Source: Bacteroidales bacterium UBA1715
GTDB lineage: Bacteria; Bacteroidota; Bacteroidia; Bacteroidales; UBA1715
Direction of reading: 5' to 3'
Length of the DNA stretch: 58,137 nt
NCBI GenBank assembly: GCA_002317135.1
Contig: DCIX01000001.1
Location: forward strand, 1-58,137
Shown here: positions 31,370 through 41,700 of the stretch, in pieces
How the letters are laid out: the number at the start of each line of letters is the position of its first letter
How positions within the stretch are numbered: position 1 is the stretch's first letter
Translations under genes and position numbers: made by a program
Notes under the pieces: generated by a model
The model's database searches: none
The model's input: only the letters and a program-made list of their open reading frames with translations
Told to the model about the DNA's origin: nothing

Positions 31370-32326
31370 TTATTTTTTTTGTTCTTTATCGAAAGCGGCA
31401 ATAATTGTAGAAACCAATCTATGTCGCACAATATCTTTTTCGTTGAATTGAATGGTGGCAATACCTTTTTTCTTTTCCAACAAACTGATTGTTTTTTCCA
31501 AACCAGATTTGCTTCGGTCAGGAAGGTCAATTTGGGTAATGTCGCCAGTTACAATGAATTTTGCGTGTTCACCCATACGGGTAAGGAACATCTTTAATTG
31601 ATTCAATGTTGCATTTTGGGCTTCATCAAGAATTACAAAAGCGTTGTTCAATGTGCGTCCACGCATATAGGCGAGTGGAGCAATTTGAATGACGTTGGTG
31701 TCAATAAGTTCTTGTAATTTCTTTGGTTGTAGCATATCTTGCAATGCATCGTAGAGTGGCTGCAAGTATGGATTTAATTTCTCGCGTAAATCACCAGGAA
31801 GAAAACCGAGTTTTTCTTCGGCTTCAACAGCAGGACGACAAAGGATAATTCTTTGTACAGCTTTGTCTTTTAGTGCTTTTACAGCAAGTGCAACGGCAGT
31901 GTAAGTCTTTCCTGTTCCAGCAGGACCAACAGCAAACAACAAATCATTTTCTACGCACAACGTAACCATTTTCTTTTGGTTTGGTGTGCGTGCTTTTATA
32001 GGCTTTCCGTCATTCCCATAAAAGAAAATCTGATTGTTTGGATTCTCGTTTCCGTATAAACTTTCGTTCGTTTCGAAATTCGACAAAATATCGTGTATTT
32101 GTTGTTTTGAAATACCATGGTATCGTTGTGCGTGTGAAAGAATTTTTTGGAACTGTATTCCAAAGTTGTCAATTTCTTTTTGACTTCCTATTGTAATGAT
32201 TTCGTTGCCGCGAGCAATGAGTTTCAATTTGGGAAAGAAATTTTTTATGGCGTCGAATTTTTCGTTCTGAACGCCAAAAATATCCATCGGTTCAACCGTG
32301 TCCAAATATATTGTTTGCTCTGCCAT
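31370..32326 (-). CDS. phoH: PhoH-family ATPase
   Basis: PhoH-like proteins are P-loop ATPases tied to RNA metabolism. The 318-residue length is typical. Walker A is 'G-P-A-G-T-G-K-T-Y-T' near residue 138, and Walker B is 'V-I-L-D-E-A-Q-N-A'. The 'G-D-I-T-Q-I-D-L-P' motif follows, with a glycine/lysine-rich linker before Walker A. The promoter box at 32359-32366 interleaves with that of the divergent SAM hydrolase gene. It is co-transcribed with purC. Confidence 0.95.
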   Translation of the reverse strand: MAEQTIYLDTVEPMDIFGVQNEKFDAIKNFFPKLKLIARGNEIITIGSQKEIDNFGIQFQKILSHAQRYHGISKQQIHDILSNFETNESLYGNENPNNQIFFYGNDGKPIKARTPNQKKMVTLCVENDLLFAVGPAGTGKTYTAVALAVKALKDKAVQRIILCRPAVEAEEKLGFLPGDLREKLNPYLQPLYDALQDMLQPKKLQELIDTNVIQIAPLAYMRGRTLNNAFVILDEAQNATLNQLKMFLTRMGEHAKFIVTGDITQIDLPDRSKSGLEKTISLLEKKKGIATIQFNEKDIVRHRLVSTIIAAFDKEQKK

Positions 32327-32346
32327 GTATTTGCAAGAAAATTTTA

Positions 32347-32354
32347 TATCTTTG
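32347..32354 (+). promoter_or_regulatory. -7 box for the SAM hydrolase gene
   Basis: TATCTTTG matches TAnnTTTG, followed by a 51-nt leader to ATG 32406. It partly interleaves with the phoH promoter. Confidence 0.5.
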
Positions 32355-32358
32355 GGAA

Positions 32359-32366
32359 CAAATGTA
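32359..32366 (-). promoter_or_regulatory. -7 box for phoH-purC
   Basis: The minus strand reads TACATTTG, 32 nt before the phoH ATG. Only 4 nt separate it from the divergent -7 box. Confidence 0.5.
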
Positions 32367-32405
32367 CTAATTTATTTTTCTTTACGGAAAAGATATAGAA
32401 AAAGA

Positions 32406-33248
32406 ATGATTACTATTTCTTTAACGACGGATTGGGGAGCAACAGGTTGTTATGTTGGGCAATTTAAAGCGAAGTTGGCTCAGCGCTTGCCAGGTGCTCA
32501 AATAGTGGATGTTTCACATTCGATTTTGCCTTATCACATAAATGACGCTGTGTACGCACTTCGCGGTTGTTATCAGTTCTTTCAAAATAAGACTATTCAT
32601 GTTGTAAGCATTGCTTCGAGTATTATTGATGATTTGTCTAAGAATAGGGAATTTGTTTGTTTTCAATATAAGGATTATTCTTTTATAGGCCCGAATAATG
32701 GATTTTGGTCAATGTTGTTTGGTGAAAATCCACCGAAAATCTATAGCTTGGAACCACTTCGTAAGAAAAATTCTTGTGGCAGTTTTTCCGAATTGGACAT
32801 GTTTGTGGCAGCTATCAACAAACTTGCGATAGGGGAAACACCTGAAATATTCGGCACAGAAGTCGGATGTTATGGAAAAGCAAAATTGCCGAGTCCGCAG
32901 ATACAAGAAGATCAAATACTTGGAACATTCTTGTATTTTGATTCCTACGGAAATGGTGTGACAAATATTACCAAACAAACGTTTGAGGACGTTCGTCGTG
33001 ATAGACCATTTGTAATTACGGTTGGTCGTCTTTCAAATAGAACAGATTGTATTTCAAATGATTATGAGAACTTAAGTGGTGATAATAAAATTATTGCATT
33101 GTTTAATACTTCTGGCTATTTGGAATTATCTATTCCATATTTCTCATTGAAAAATTATGGTAGTTTTGAGGCATTTTCTACTCGAATTGTGATTAAATTT
33201 TATGATTCGATGGAAGCCAAAGAAAAAAATGAGTTCTCATTATTCTAA
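32406..33248 (+). CDS. SAM hydroxide adenosyltransferase / SAM hydrolase (DUF62 family)
   Basis: Members of this family hydrolyse S-adenosylmethionine to adenosine and methionine and are related to fluorinase and chlorinase. The ATG at 32406 gives 280 residues beginning 'M-I-T-I-S-L-T-T-D-W-G', which matches the family start ('I-x-L-x-T-D-x-G'). Further marks are 'Y-V-G-Q-F-K-A-K', 'D-V-S-H-S-I-L-P-Y-H-I', 'F-I-G-P-N-N-G-F' and a C-terminal beta-barrel domain with 'F-D-S-Y-G-N-G-V-T-N-I'. The earlier in-frame start at 32298 lies upstream of the promoter and is rejected. A GldH-like gene follows 10 nt downstream. Confidence 0.9.
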   Translation: MITISLTTDWGATGCYVGQFKAKLAQRLPGAQIVDVSHSILPYHINDAVYALRGCYQFFQNKTIHVVSIASSIIDDLSKNREFVCFQYKDYSFIGPNNGFWSMLFGENPPKIYSLEPLRKKNSCGSFSELDMFVAAINKLAIGETPEIFGTEVGCYGKAKLPSPQIQEDQILGTFLYFDSYGNGVTNITKQTFEDVRRDRPFVITVGRLSNRTDCISNDYENLSGDNKIIALFNTSGYLELSIPYFSLKNYGSFEAFSTRIVIKFYDSMEAKEKNEFSLF

Positions 33249-33258
33249 ATAATTGTGT

Positions 33259-33732
33259 ATGAAAAAATTATTGTTTTGTGCTATTGCAATTGCTTCTCTT
33301 TGTATCTGTTCGTGTGCTAGTAAAGATGTTGCATACGAAAAGACATATTCGTTTGATAATACAATAGTTACAGGTAAACAACCATTGAATTTTGAATATG
33401 TGCATGGAAAAGATTCGTTCCAGTTGTATGATATTGTTTTGGAAATCAAGCACATGTCAGATCTTTCGTGTGGAAATATTTCTTTGAATATAGCATATAC
33501 TTCACCTGTTGGAGAACAATTGTCAATTCCTATTGCTATACCTGTGTATGACAAGGATTTAAAGGTGAGAGGGACTATGCAGGGAGATTCTATTGTCGTT
33601 TTGGAGCAGGAACTTTTTTATTCCCAACGCTTACGCGAAGGAAAAAATATGTTCCAAATTACGCCTGCAACATTCAACGATAGTTTAGACGGAATACGTT
33701 CTATTACAATGAGAATAGAGAGGTCGAATTAG
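33259..33732 (+). CDS. Predicted lipoprotein, GldH-like
   Basis: The 157-residue product has a lipoprotein signal with 'L-C-I-C-S-C-A-S', cysteine near residue 19. The mature part resembles GldH, a lipoprotein linked to gliding motility and T9SS. Features are an N-terminal 'Y-E-K-T-Y-S-F', a central 'Y-D-I-V-L-E-I-K-H' strand followed by 'G-N-I-S-L-N-I', and the closing 'L-D-G-I-R-S-I-T-M-R-I-E'. Similarity is in pattern, not in a strict signature. The presence of two T9SS cargo genes close by fits the idea. It converges on the prenyltransferase gene with one base between stops. Confidence 0.5.
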   Translation: MKKLLFCAIAIASLCICSCASKDVAYEKTYSFDNTIVTGKQPLNFEYVHGKDSFQLYDIVLEIKHMSDLSCGNISLNIAYTSPVGEQLSIPIAIPVYDKDLKVRGTMQGDSIVVLEQELFYSQRLREGKNMFQITPATFNDSLDGIRSITMRIERSN

Positions 33733-33733
33733 T

Positions 33734-34588
33734 TTATACAAAAAAACTTGCAATCGTAATTACTGCATAAACCACACTGGCAACTCCGTTTGTCGTACTA
33801 AAGGCAAGATTTACTTTTGAAATGTCATCAACTGAAACTATTGCGTGTTGGAAAATAAGACAACCGATAAATAGCACACAGCCTATCCAATATACCCACG
33901 AAAAGTCAGCATAGAAACCAACGGCAATTGCCAAGATTGCTGTTATAATATGAATACCTATGGATATGCGTAAAGCATTTTTTCTACCGAAATGCTCTGG
34001 AATGCTGTGTAGTGATTCACTTCGGTCGAAATCTTCGTCTTGCAAAGCGTACAAAATGTCAAAACCCGCCATCCATCCTAAAACAATGAAAGAGAAAAAG
34101 ATAGGCGTTACAGAAAATTCGCCAGAAACAGCTAAATATGCACCGATAGGTACTAAAGCTTGTCCAATTCCTAAAACAACATGGCACAACGATGTGAATC
34201 GTTTTGTGTAAGAATAAAATAATACGACAGCCAATGCTATAGGCGATAAGTAGAAGCAAAGTTTATTGATAAACCATGTTGTGGCAATAAAAAGTATTGA
34301 CATTATGATTACAAAGTCGAGTGCCGCGCGTGGAGAGATTATTCCTGCAGGAATTTCTCTTTGTGCGGTGCGTTCGTTTTTGCCGTCAAATTTGTAGTCG
34401 GCATAGCGGTTGAAGCCCATTGCGGCAGAACGGCAGAAAACCATACAAAGTACGACACAAAGCAAAAGATGCCATTCAAATTCGTATTGGTCGAACCATA
34501 CAGCTAATGCAAACCCTATAGCAGCAAATGGCAGTGCAAAAATCGTATGTGAAAACTTTATAAGTGAAAAATAACTTTGGATTTTCAT
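33734..34588 (-). CDS. UbiA-family polyprenyltransferase (MqnP/4-hydroxybenzoate type)
   Basis: UbiA enzymes attach a polyprenyl chain to an aromatic acid in quinone synthesis in the inner membrane. The 284-residue protein has eight or nine TM helices. The first metal/diphosphate motif is 'N-R-Y-A-D-Y-K-F-D' (N60, D64, D68), followed by 'N-E-R-T-A-Q-R-E-I-P-A-G'. The second is 'D-I-L-Y-A-L-Q-D-E-D-F-D'. The 'A-L-Q-D-E-D-F-D' form is common in MqnP of the futalosine menaquinone pathway. No other mqn gene is visible to confirm this. It is 4 nt after the DUF4837 gene. Confidence 0.88.
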   Translation of the reverse strand: MKIQSYFSLIKFSHTIFALPFAAIGFALAVWFDQYEFEWHLLLCVVLCMVFCRSAAMGFNRYADYKFDGKNERTAQREIPAGIISPRAALDFVIIMSILFIATTWFINKLCFYLSPIALAVVLFYSYTKRFTSLCHVVLGIGQALVPIGAYLAVSGEFSVTPIFFSFIVLGWMAGFDILYALQDEDFDRSESLHSIPEHFGRKNALRISIGIHIITAILAIAVGFYADFSWVYWIGCVLFIGCLIFQHAIVSVDDISKVNLAFSTTNGVASVVYAVITIASFFV

Positions 34589-34592
34589 TGTA

Positions 34593-35588
34593 TTATTTTT
34601 CTATTTGTTGTTTTGTAAAATGTGCCGAACGGCAAATTGCTTGTAGTTGTCGCATAAAATTGCGTTTTTCCTTATTTGGATAATATACGTATCCTTCAAT
34701 TGTAACAATTGTGTTTTTTTCAGGGTTGCAGAATGAATAACTGGTGAATGGACCAGCCATAAAGTCATTTTCTACACGCCATCTACCACGAAGTTGTACG
34801 GTGTAGTCGTCATTTACGAATTTTCCAATATCTTGGCGGATAGGTATAACATATTCAGTTGTCATGTAACTGCCGTCAGTTGGTCCAGGTATATGGGCTT
34901 TGGTTACAGAATCACGATAATTAAGCAAAGATGTTTTGTTGAATTGTGCAGTGTCGGTATAAGGGCGCTTATATATGAGTAAACCTTGGCTATGTGCTTT
35001 CGATTCAAGTGAAATCCACATGAAATTATCCGCAATTTTATTTACACCATATCCTTCTGGGATAGAAATATGTACTCCAAGATTTTCGTAAACAGCTTGT
35101 TCTACAATTTGATTTTTTGCTTGTCTATATAGTTGTTGATAGCGCTCAATTTCCGATTGAACAAAATATTCGATTATGTTGTCGTGACGTGCTTCGAGAA
35201 TTGCAAGCAGTTCTTCGGAGTTTGGAACGCTCAGGCTTGCAAATGCTTGATGCTGAGCCCATAGGTCTTTCTTGTATTTGATTTGAGATTTTGTGTATTT
35301 CTTGTCCACTTCCAAGTATAAGATGTTACGGAAAGAACGGAATGTTTTCGTGAAATTGTTTCTGCTTATCAACACAACAGAGAATGGTGCTTCTGACTGA
35401 GTTAAACCAAAGTCTTCTTCGCTTAAAATCTCGTTTACTTTTTCTCCAACTTCAGAGTTCTTATATTCATCGTTTATTACTACCAATAAATCTCCCGGTT
35501 CTCCTGTCATAGACGTTCCGCCAAATCCTCCTTTACAGGCAGTGAATAGAAGTGTGCAAATGAATATATAGGCAATATATTGTTTCAT
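34593..35588 (-). CDS. DUF4837-family lipoprotein
   Basis: The 331-residue protein has a lipobox 'L-F-T-A-C-K' (cysteine 18). The mature domain starts 'G-E-P-G-D-L-L-V-V-I' and matches the Bacteroidota DUF4837 family. It includes 'R-N-I-L-Y-L-E-V-D', 'H-I-S-I-P-E-G-Y', 'L-L-I-Y-K-R-P-Y' and 'L-R-G-R-W-R-V-E-N-D-F-M-A-G-P-F'. Function is unknown. Members are predicted periplasmic-facing lipoproteins. It is transcribed with the prenyltransferase gene, and its promoter faces that of the giant cargo gene. Confidence 0.82.
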   Translation of the reverse strand: MKQYIAYIFICTLLFTACKGGFGGTSMTGEPGDLLVVINDEYKNSEVGEKVNEILSEEDFGLTQSEAPFSVVLISRNNFTKTFRSFRNILYLEVDKKYTKSQIKYKKDLWAQHQAFASLSVPNSEELLAILEARHDNIIEYFVQSEIERYQQLYRQAKNQIVEQAVYENLGVHISIPEGYGVNKIADNFMWISLESKAHSQGLLIYKRPYTDTAQFNKTSLLNYRDSVTKAHIPGPTDGSYMTTEYVIPIRQDIGKFVNDDYTVQLRGRWRVENDFMAGPFTSYSFCNPEKNTIVTIEGYVYYPNKEKRNFMRQLQAICRSAHFTKQQIEK

Positions 35589-35608
35589 CGTCGATATTTT
35601 TAATGCAA

Positions 35609-35616
35609 CAAATGTA
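35609..35616 (-). promoter_or_regulatory. -7 box for the DUF4837-prenyltransferase unit
   Basis: The minus strand reads TACATTTG, 20 nt before the ATG. Confidence 0.5.
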
Positions 35617-35756
35617 CAAAAGAAAACGAAAAATCTGTCCTTCTGTGTGTAAGATGGACGTTTTGTTGCTCTGTAAAAATATATAAATCAAAGTGTTAAA
35701 AGTACACTAATGCTTAAATAAAATTTGTTTAAGTGTGATTTTTGCACTATGTTTTT

Positions 35757-35764
35757 TATATTTG
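35757..35764 (+). promoter_or_regulatory. -7 box for the 3559-residue cargo gene
   Basis: TATATTTG lies 21 nt before ATG 35786. This box rules out an upstream start at 35735. Confidence 0.5.
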
Positions 35765-35785
35765 TTGTTCCTTAATTTAAAGAAA

Positions 35786-38700
35786 ATGAAACGGTATATT
35801 TTTGCCATATTGCTATGTGTGATTGTGGGGAAATCTTTGTTTTCTCAGTCTGCTGGTAGTTGGAACTTGGTTTGGCGTGAAGATTTTGGTGTTGTGGAAG
35901 ATACGGTTATCCGTGACTTTGCAGATAACAACAAGAAAGTAATAGGACATACTTGTGCGGCATCGGAGTCGGAGTGTACAACTATCAACGATATGTACTA
36001 CGGTATTGCGAATAGTACATGGTGGGCGTATAATAGGCCAAAAACAGCAACTTGCAATCAGTCGGCTTGGCACTTTATGGGAGGACGTGACCATACGGGA
36101 AATGAAAAAGGTGCCATGCTTATCGTGAATGTAGGTAATGACAGTAAGGATAAACAAATTTATGAGCAGACAATAGATTTTGATTTGTGTCAAAATAAGT
36201 TATATCGATTTGTGATTTATGCAGCGAGTATAACTAATCCGGGTTATTGTGACAAAAGTCCGACTTTATCGAATCTTACAATGAATGTGTACAATGTGAA
36301 GGATCCGTCAAATCCTGTTTTATTGGAAACGCTTGAAACTGGTGATATTCCGTTATGGGAAATGCCGTTAAAAGCCGATGGCTCTGATGATAATAGTGCG
36401 ACAGGAAAAGGGTATCAAAATCCTTTTGCAGTACGTGATTGGAGTGAGTTTCAAATTGAATTTATGGCAGGGGATGGCGATAAATTACAGTTGGAGGTTG
36501 TGAACCATAAACCTGGTGGTTGTGGTAACGATTTTGTTATCGATGATATTTCGTTGTATCGTTTTGACGATAAGGAAGTGCTTGATCCTACAATTACAAC
36601 GAGTACGTTGTCGCAGGAAAGTATGTCGAGTGCTACAGGTTGTGCTTTTGTAGCAAAGTTTTCTGTTCCTACGGAAGTGTTGGATACCTGGAAGGAAATT
36701 TATAACCAGGTGTATTTCTTATGGCAACGTTCCAATGATGGTGGTTTTACCTGGAACAATATGCCGAGCGTTAGCGGTATAGACAAGACGACGATAGAAT
36801 GGGAGGTGCCAACTGGTGTGTCTGAAGTCTATCGTGTTATTATTACCGGGTCGACATCGGTAACCGATGCAAAAACAGAAGCGGAATATATAGCAATACA
36901 TGGTGGTCCTCAGGATGGTTGCTCGTATTATTCTATATCTAATACGTTGGCCGGAGTTTCTCCTGTTGCAGATTGCTCGTTTAAGGAAAATTTAAAAACA
37001 ATTTGGAAGGAAGATTTTGGGGTAATGGATAAAACATTGCTTCGAACTAATCCTATAGTTAAGTTAAATGCTTATTCAACTCCAGGGAATAGGTTTGAAG
37101 GTAATGACTACGTAATCACGAGTGATCCATATACAGCAGTAGGACCACAGACAAATCCGAAATGTTACTATGATTGTGATCAAAAACAATTGGAAAAATA
37201 TTATGATCATGCCGAAGGTGATGCGGTGTTATATAGTAAATTGTTGGCGGGCGAGGAGACGGTTGTTGTTGAAAAAACTCTTTCAGGTCCATTTTGTAAT
37301 TGTAAGAACTATATTTTTTCGTTTAAAACTATCACATTGAGTAGTTGGACGGATATGAAATATGCTGTTGCTATTCAAGATGGTGCTGGAAATTCGCTTG
37401 TTGCAGACGATATAACAGTTGGTGGCTCAGGTTCTCCTTCATGGAAACAGTTTGTGTATTCTTTTGTGTTGCCTTTTGATTATACCGGTGATGTGACTAT
37501 TCAGGTCATATATAAGGGAAATGCAACATGGAATGTTCCTGTGGCATTTGATGACTTCCGTGTTTCTCTTTGTCAGGAAACGGTTCCACAATCAAATTTG
37601 TACGTAGATAATAATCCTGCCTTGAGATATGTAAGTGGCTTTGATTGTGCCGTAACTCCGCCACATTTAGCGACAGTTGACGGTTTGGATGATTGGGCTT
37701 CGCAATTCCCAAATTATGGATATGTATGGCAAATGTCTCACGATGGAGAAACTTGGCATACAATAACGGAAGCCGGTCAAAATCATTACTGTGAAGATTT
37801 GGAAAATGGAGAAACTTTGTATCGTGTAGTCTTTGGAGAAACAAAAACTGTTGCGCAACAAGTAGCTGCCAATGGTAAACCGACAAATCCTTGTTCTGTT
37901 TATTTTATTACAAATTCAGTAGGATTTTTCTGTAAGGGAGTAACTTGTGAAGAACCACAAGACATAACTATTACAAGTTCTGATGACGATAATGTCTTGT
38001 GCCCGGGTGAATCAGCTATATTAACGCCAACAAGACAACTTTCAGAAACTCAATTTGCACAGGAATGGTATAAAGATGATGTGTTGCTTTCTGGTTTCCC
38101 AAAAACTACAGATCAAGCAATTTATTCTGCTAATGAAGCTGGTACATATATGGTGAAGGTGTACGATGTTGATAATCCTACGCTGGAGAAATGTTGGAAA
38201 ACGGCGGAAATAGTTATTGAAGAAGCAGAAAATCCAACAGTGACAATAACTGGAGGTGACGATTATTGTGATGGTGAAACGGTTTCTGCTGCGACGTTTG
38301 CATTTACAGGAGCGCAACCGTTTACATTTTCATATACAAATGGAAAAAATACTGTTACTAAAACAATAACCGAAGCTTCTTTTAATCCACCTGTACCTAC
38401 AACTGTTGGCGCATATACGTATAAACTTTCTGCTTTACAAGATGCGTATTGTTCGGCAAAAGCAGCGGGGTTGAGTAGCTCAACAACTATAAATATAAAG
38501 GAACAGCCTACCGTCTCTGTCTCTAATAATGGTCCTGTTTGTGCTGGAGAATCTATAAGTTTGGAAGCCACTTGTGCAACAACGGGAGTGGCTTATGCAT
38601 GGTCTGGACCGGATAGCTTTACGTCATCAGTTGCTTCGCCAACGTTGTCTGCTACAACAACAGCAATGACGGGAGATTATACGGTAAAGGTTGTCTTGAA

Positions 38701-41700
38701 TGGTTGTGAGGCAAGTGCAACAACATCGGTAAAAATAAATGAAGTTCCTGTAATAAAGACTCTTACTTCGGATAAAACAGCAATTTGTCCTTCTGAAGTC
38801 GCAACTATTACAGCAACGGTAAGTGATGATGCAACAGGTACGGTCACTTGGAAAAATGCGACAGGTGCAGGATTGATTGCTCAACTTGGAAATGGTGATG
38901 TTGTCGCTCAAGAAACAAAAACGGTTACTGTTTCGTACGAAAGTGTAGCTGGTTGTAAGGCTGATGAAAAAACAACAACAATTACGTTAAATCCTAAACC
39001 TATAGCACCATCGGTTGTAGATTTGTCATTTTGTATTGATGATGCAGTTGAAACACTTACGGCAACGCCAATAGCAGGGGCGACGCTTAATTGGTATGGT
39101 ACATCGGCAACAGGTGGAACTGCTGGTCTTGCTCCACAAACTAATACATCCGTTGCGGCAACAACGAAATATTATGTTAGTCAAACGCTAAAGGGCTGTG
39201 AAAGTGATAGGGCTGTACTTACGGTTGAGGTAAATTCGAACTTATCGCCGACAATTATAGTAGATGATGCGGAATTGTGTGAATCAGAAACAACAAAAAT
39301 TAGTCTGCCACAGGCGAGTGCCTATACCTCTATAGTTTGGTCGGGAACGGCAGCTGCTTTATTGAATAACTCAGCTTTAGTTTCTCCTACATTTACTGCT
39401 AAAAATGAAACTACGGTAAAAGATTATGTGATTTCTGTTGCTGTAGAAGATGCGAAAGGGTGCAAGGGAACAGCTTCTGCTACAATTACAGTAAATCCAA
39501 CACCAACGGTTACACTTTCTGTTACCGACGATGAAATATGTGAAAAGGAATCTACAACTATTACAGCCGTTCCGAGTGAAACTGGTGGTACCGGTGTTTG
39601 GACTGGGGCAATAAAGACTACGGAAACATCAGCAGATTTTAGTGCTACAACAGCTGGAACCAATCAAGTATCGTATGTCTATACTAGTGCAAAAGGGTGT
39701 GAAAGTACAAAGCAAATAAAAGAAATTACGGTTCATGCTATACCTGTAGCCCCTACAACTGTCGATGTTGAATATTGTAAAGATGCAACAACAGCAACAG
39801 CGTTGTCTGCTTCGGCAACGGGAACACTTACGTGGTTTGATGGAGAAGGAAATCAATTAGCTTCGGCACCGACGCCAATTACAACAACAGCAGGTTCGCA
39901 AGCGTATTCGGTTACGCAGACAATACAAGGTTGTACGAGTGAAAAAGCTTCTTTGTCTGTAACGATTCATGAACTTCCAAATCCGCAAATAATATTGTCG
40001 GATTCGGAAGAGTGTGAAGGTCAAGCAATATCATTGTCGTTGAATGATACGTATAAATCGCAAACATGGACATGTTCTCCGATAAATTATTTGAACTCAC
40101 TATCGTTGGCAACTCCAACATTCTTGGCAACAGCTTCGAATGGTACATATACGGTAGGTATTTCTGTTGTGGATGCGCATGATTGTTCTTCTACAACAAA
40201 TACAACAATTACAATACATCCAATTCCTTCAGTTTCGTTGAGCTCTGTTTCTTCTCAATGTGAAAGTGTTACAGAATCTCAAACAATTACGGCTACTGTT
40301 CTTCCAGCAGGAACACAAGGCGTTGGAGAATGGACGGTGGCTACAAAATCTACGGAAACAACAGCTACAGTAAGCCCGAAAGAGTTGGGTGCAGGTACGC
40401 ATACCATAGAATATAGTTTTGTGAGTGATAAAGGTTGTAGTTCTTTGGTGGCAACTACACAGGCAATCGTGTTCGAAAATCCTTCTGTGGCAATCAAGGC
40501 TAGTAACAGTAAACCTTGTCGGGGTGGTGCAAATAGTGATGAGGTGACAATTACTGCTACAGGAACAACAAACTTGGGAACGCTTTTGTATGAAAGTCAA
40601 TCATTAAAAAATGTGAATGCTGCAACAGGTTCGTTTGTTCCTTCTGAGCAAACCGTTGGATCTCATAATATCGCATTGGTTTATACAGATGAACACTCAT
40701 GTCGTGGTACAGCAGAGATATCAGTTGATGTTTTGGCTCGTCCTGTTGCCGACGTCAGTATGAATCCTATTGCTTTGTGTGATTATGCTGCAGATCAAAA
40801 TTTGAAAGCTACTATTGATGGGGTTGAAACATCTTTAGGAACATGGTTGGGTACAGGTATAACAGGTTCTACTTTTTCGCCAAAAACTGCAACAGCAGGA
40901 GGTCCGTATACATTAACATATTCCTACACCGATGCAAAAACATTGTGTAGCGCAGAACCTGTATCGATACAAGTGCTTGTTCATCATACTGATGCGCCTG
41001 TTGTTTCTTCAAAAAGTGAATCGAAATTGAATGTCTCTAATCAAGCTCAGGTTCCAGAATTGGAAGCAACAGGAGAAAACATAAAATGGTATGCTATACA
41101 AGATACAACATCGTCTGTTCTTGTTGAAAATACTGTTTATCAACCGGTTTATATAGAGGAGGATGGACACATGAAAGTTGGAATGTATGTTGTGTATGCA
41201 ACGCAAACAAAGAATGGTTGTCAATCTGTTCCGGCCGAAGCAACATTAACCATTACAGATTGTGAAGTAAAGGCCCCAACTGCAGTAAAATATCATGCTT
41301 GCGAGGGTGATGCAACAATAGAATTACAAGCTGTTTCTAATCATATTGATGGAGCAAATATCGGATGGTTTGCCGATAGGGACGATATTCCTACAGGAAC
41401 CGTGGCAAGTCTTTCTGCTGGAAATCCACAAGGAACAGGAACTTCGTTTGCTTTTTCTTTAGTAGGAAAGAGTGCAGGAACATATACGATGTATGCTTCG
41501 GAATATGACGGAGCTGTTGGTACAGAGTGTTTTTCTCCAGCAACAGCGGTTGTTGTTGAGGTGCATGCTTTACCGAATCCACAAATAGATGATCCTGGAA
41601 TTATTTGTGGTGGTGATGCTCCTAAAGAAATAACGTATTCTCCTGGAACCGGTTCTGTTTTGAGTGGTGAAGGCGTGTCTGGAAATATGTGGACTCCGCA

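Noticed and set aside
32298..32405. Extended N-terminus of the SAM hydrolase
   Set aside because: It precedes the -7 box at 32347-32354 and has no similarity to the family start.
35813..36193. 126-codon minus-strand frame at the start of the giant gene
   Set aside because: It is antisense to a signal peptide and a well-formed domain and shows no recognisable motif.
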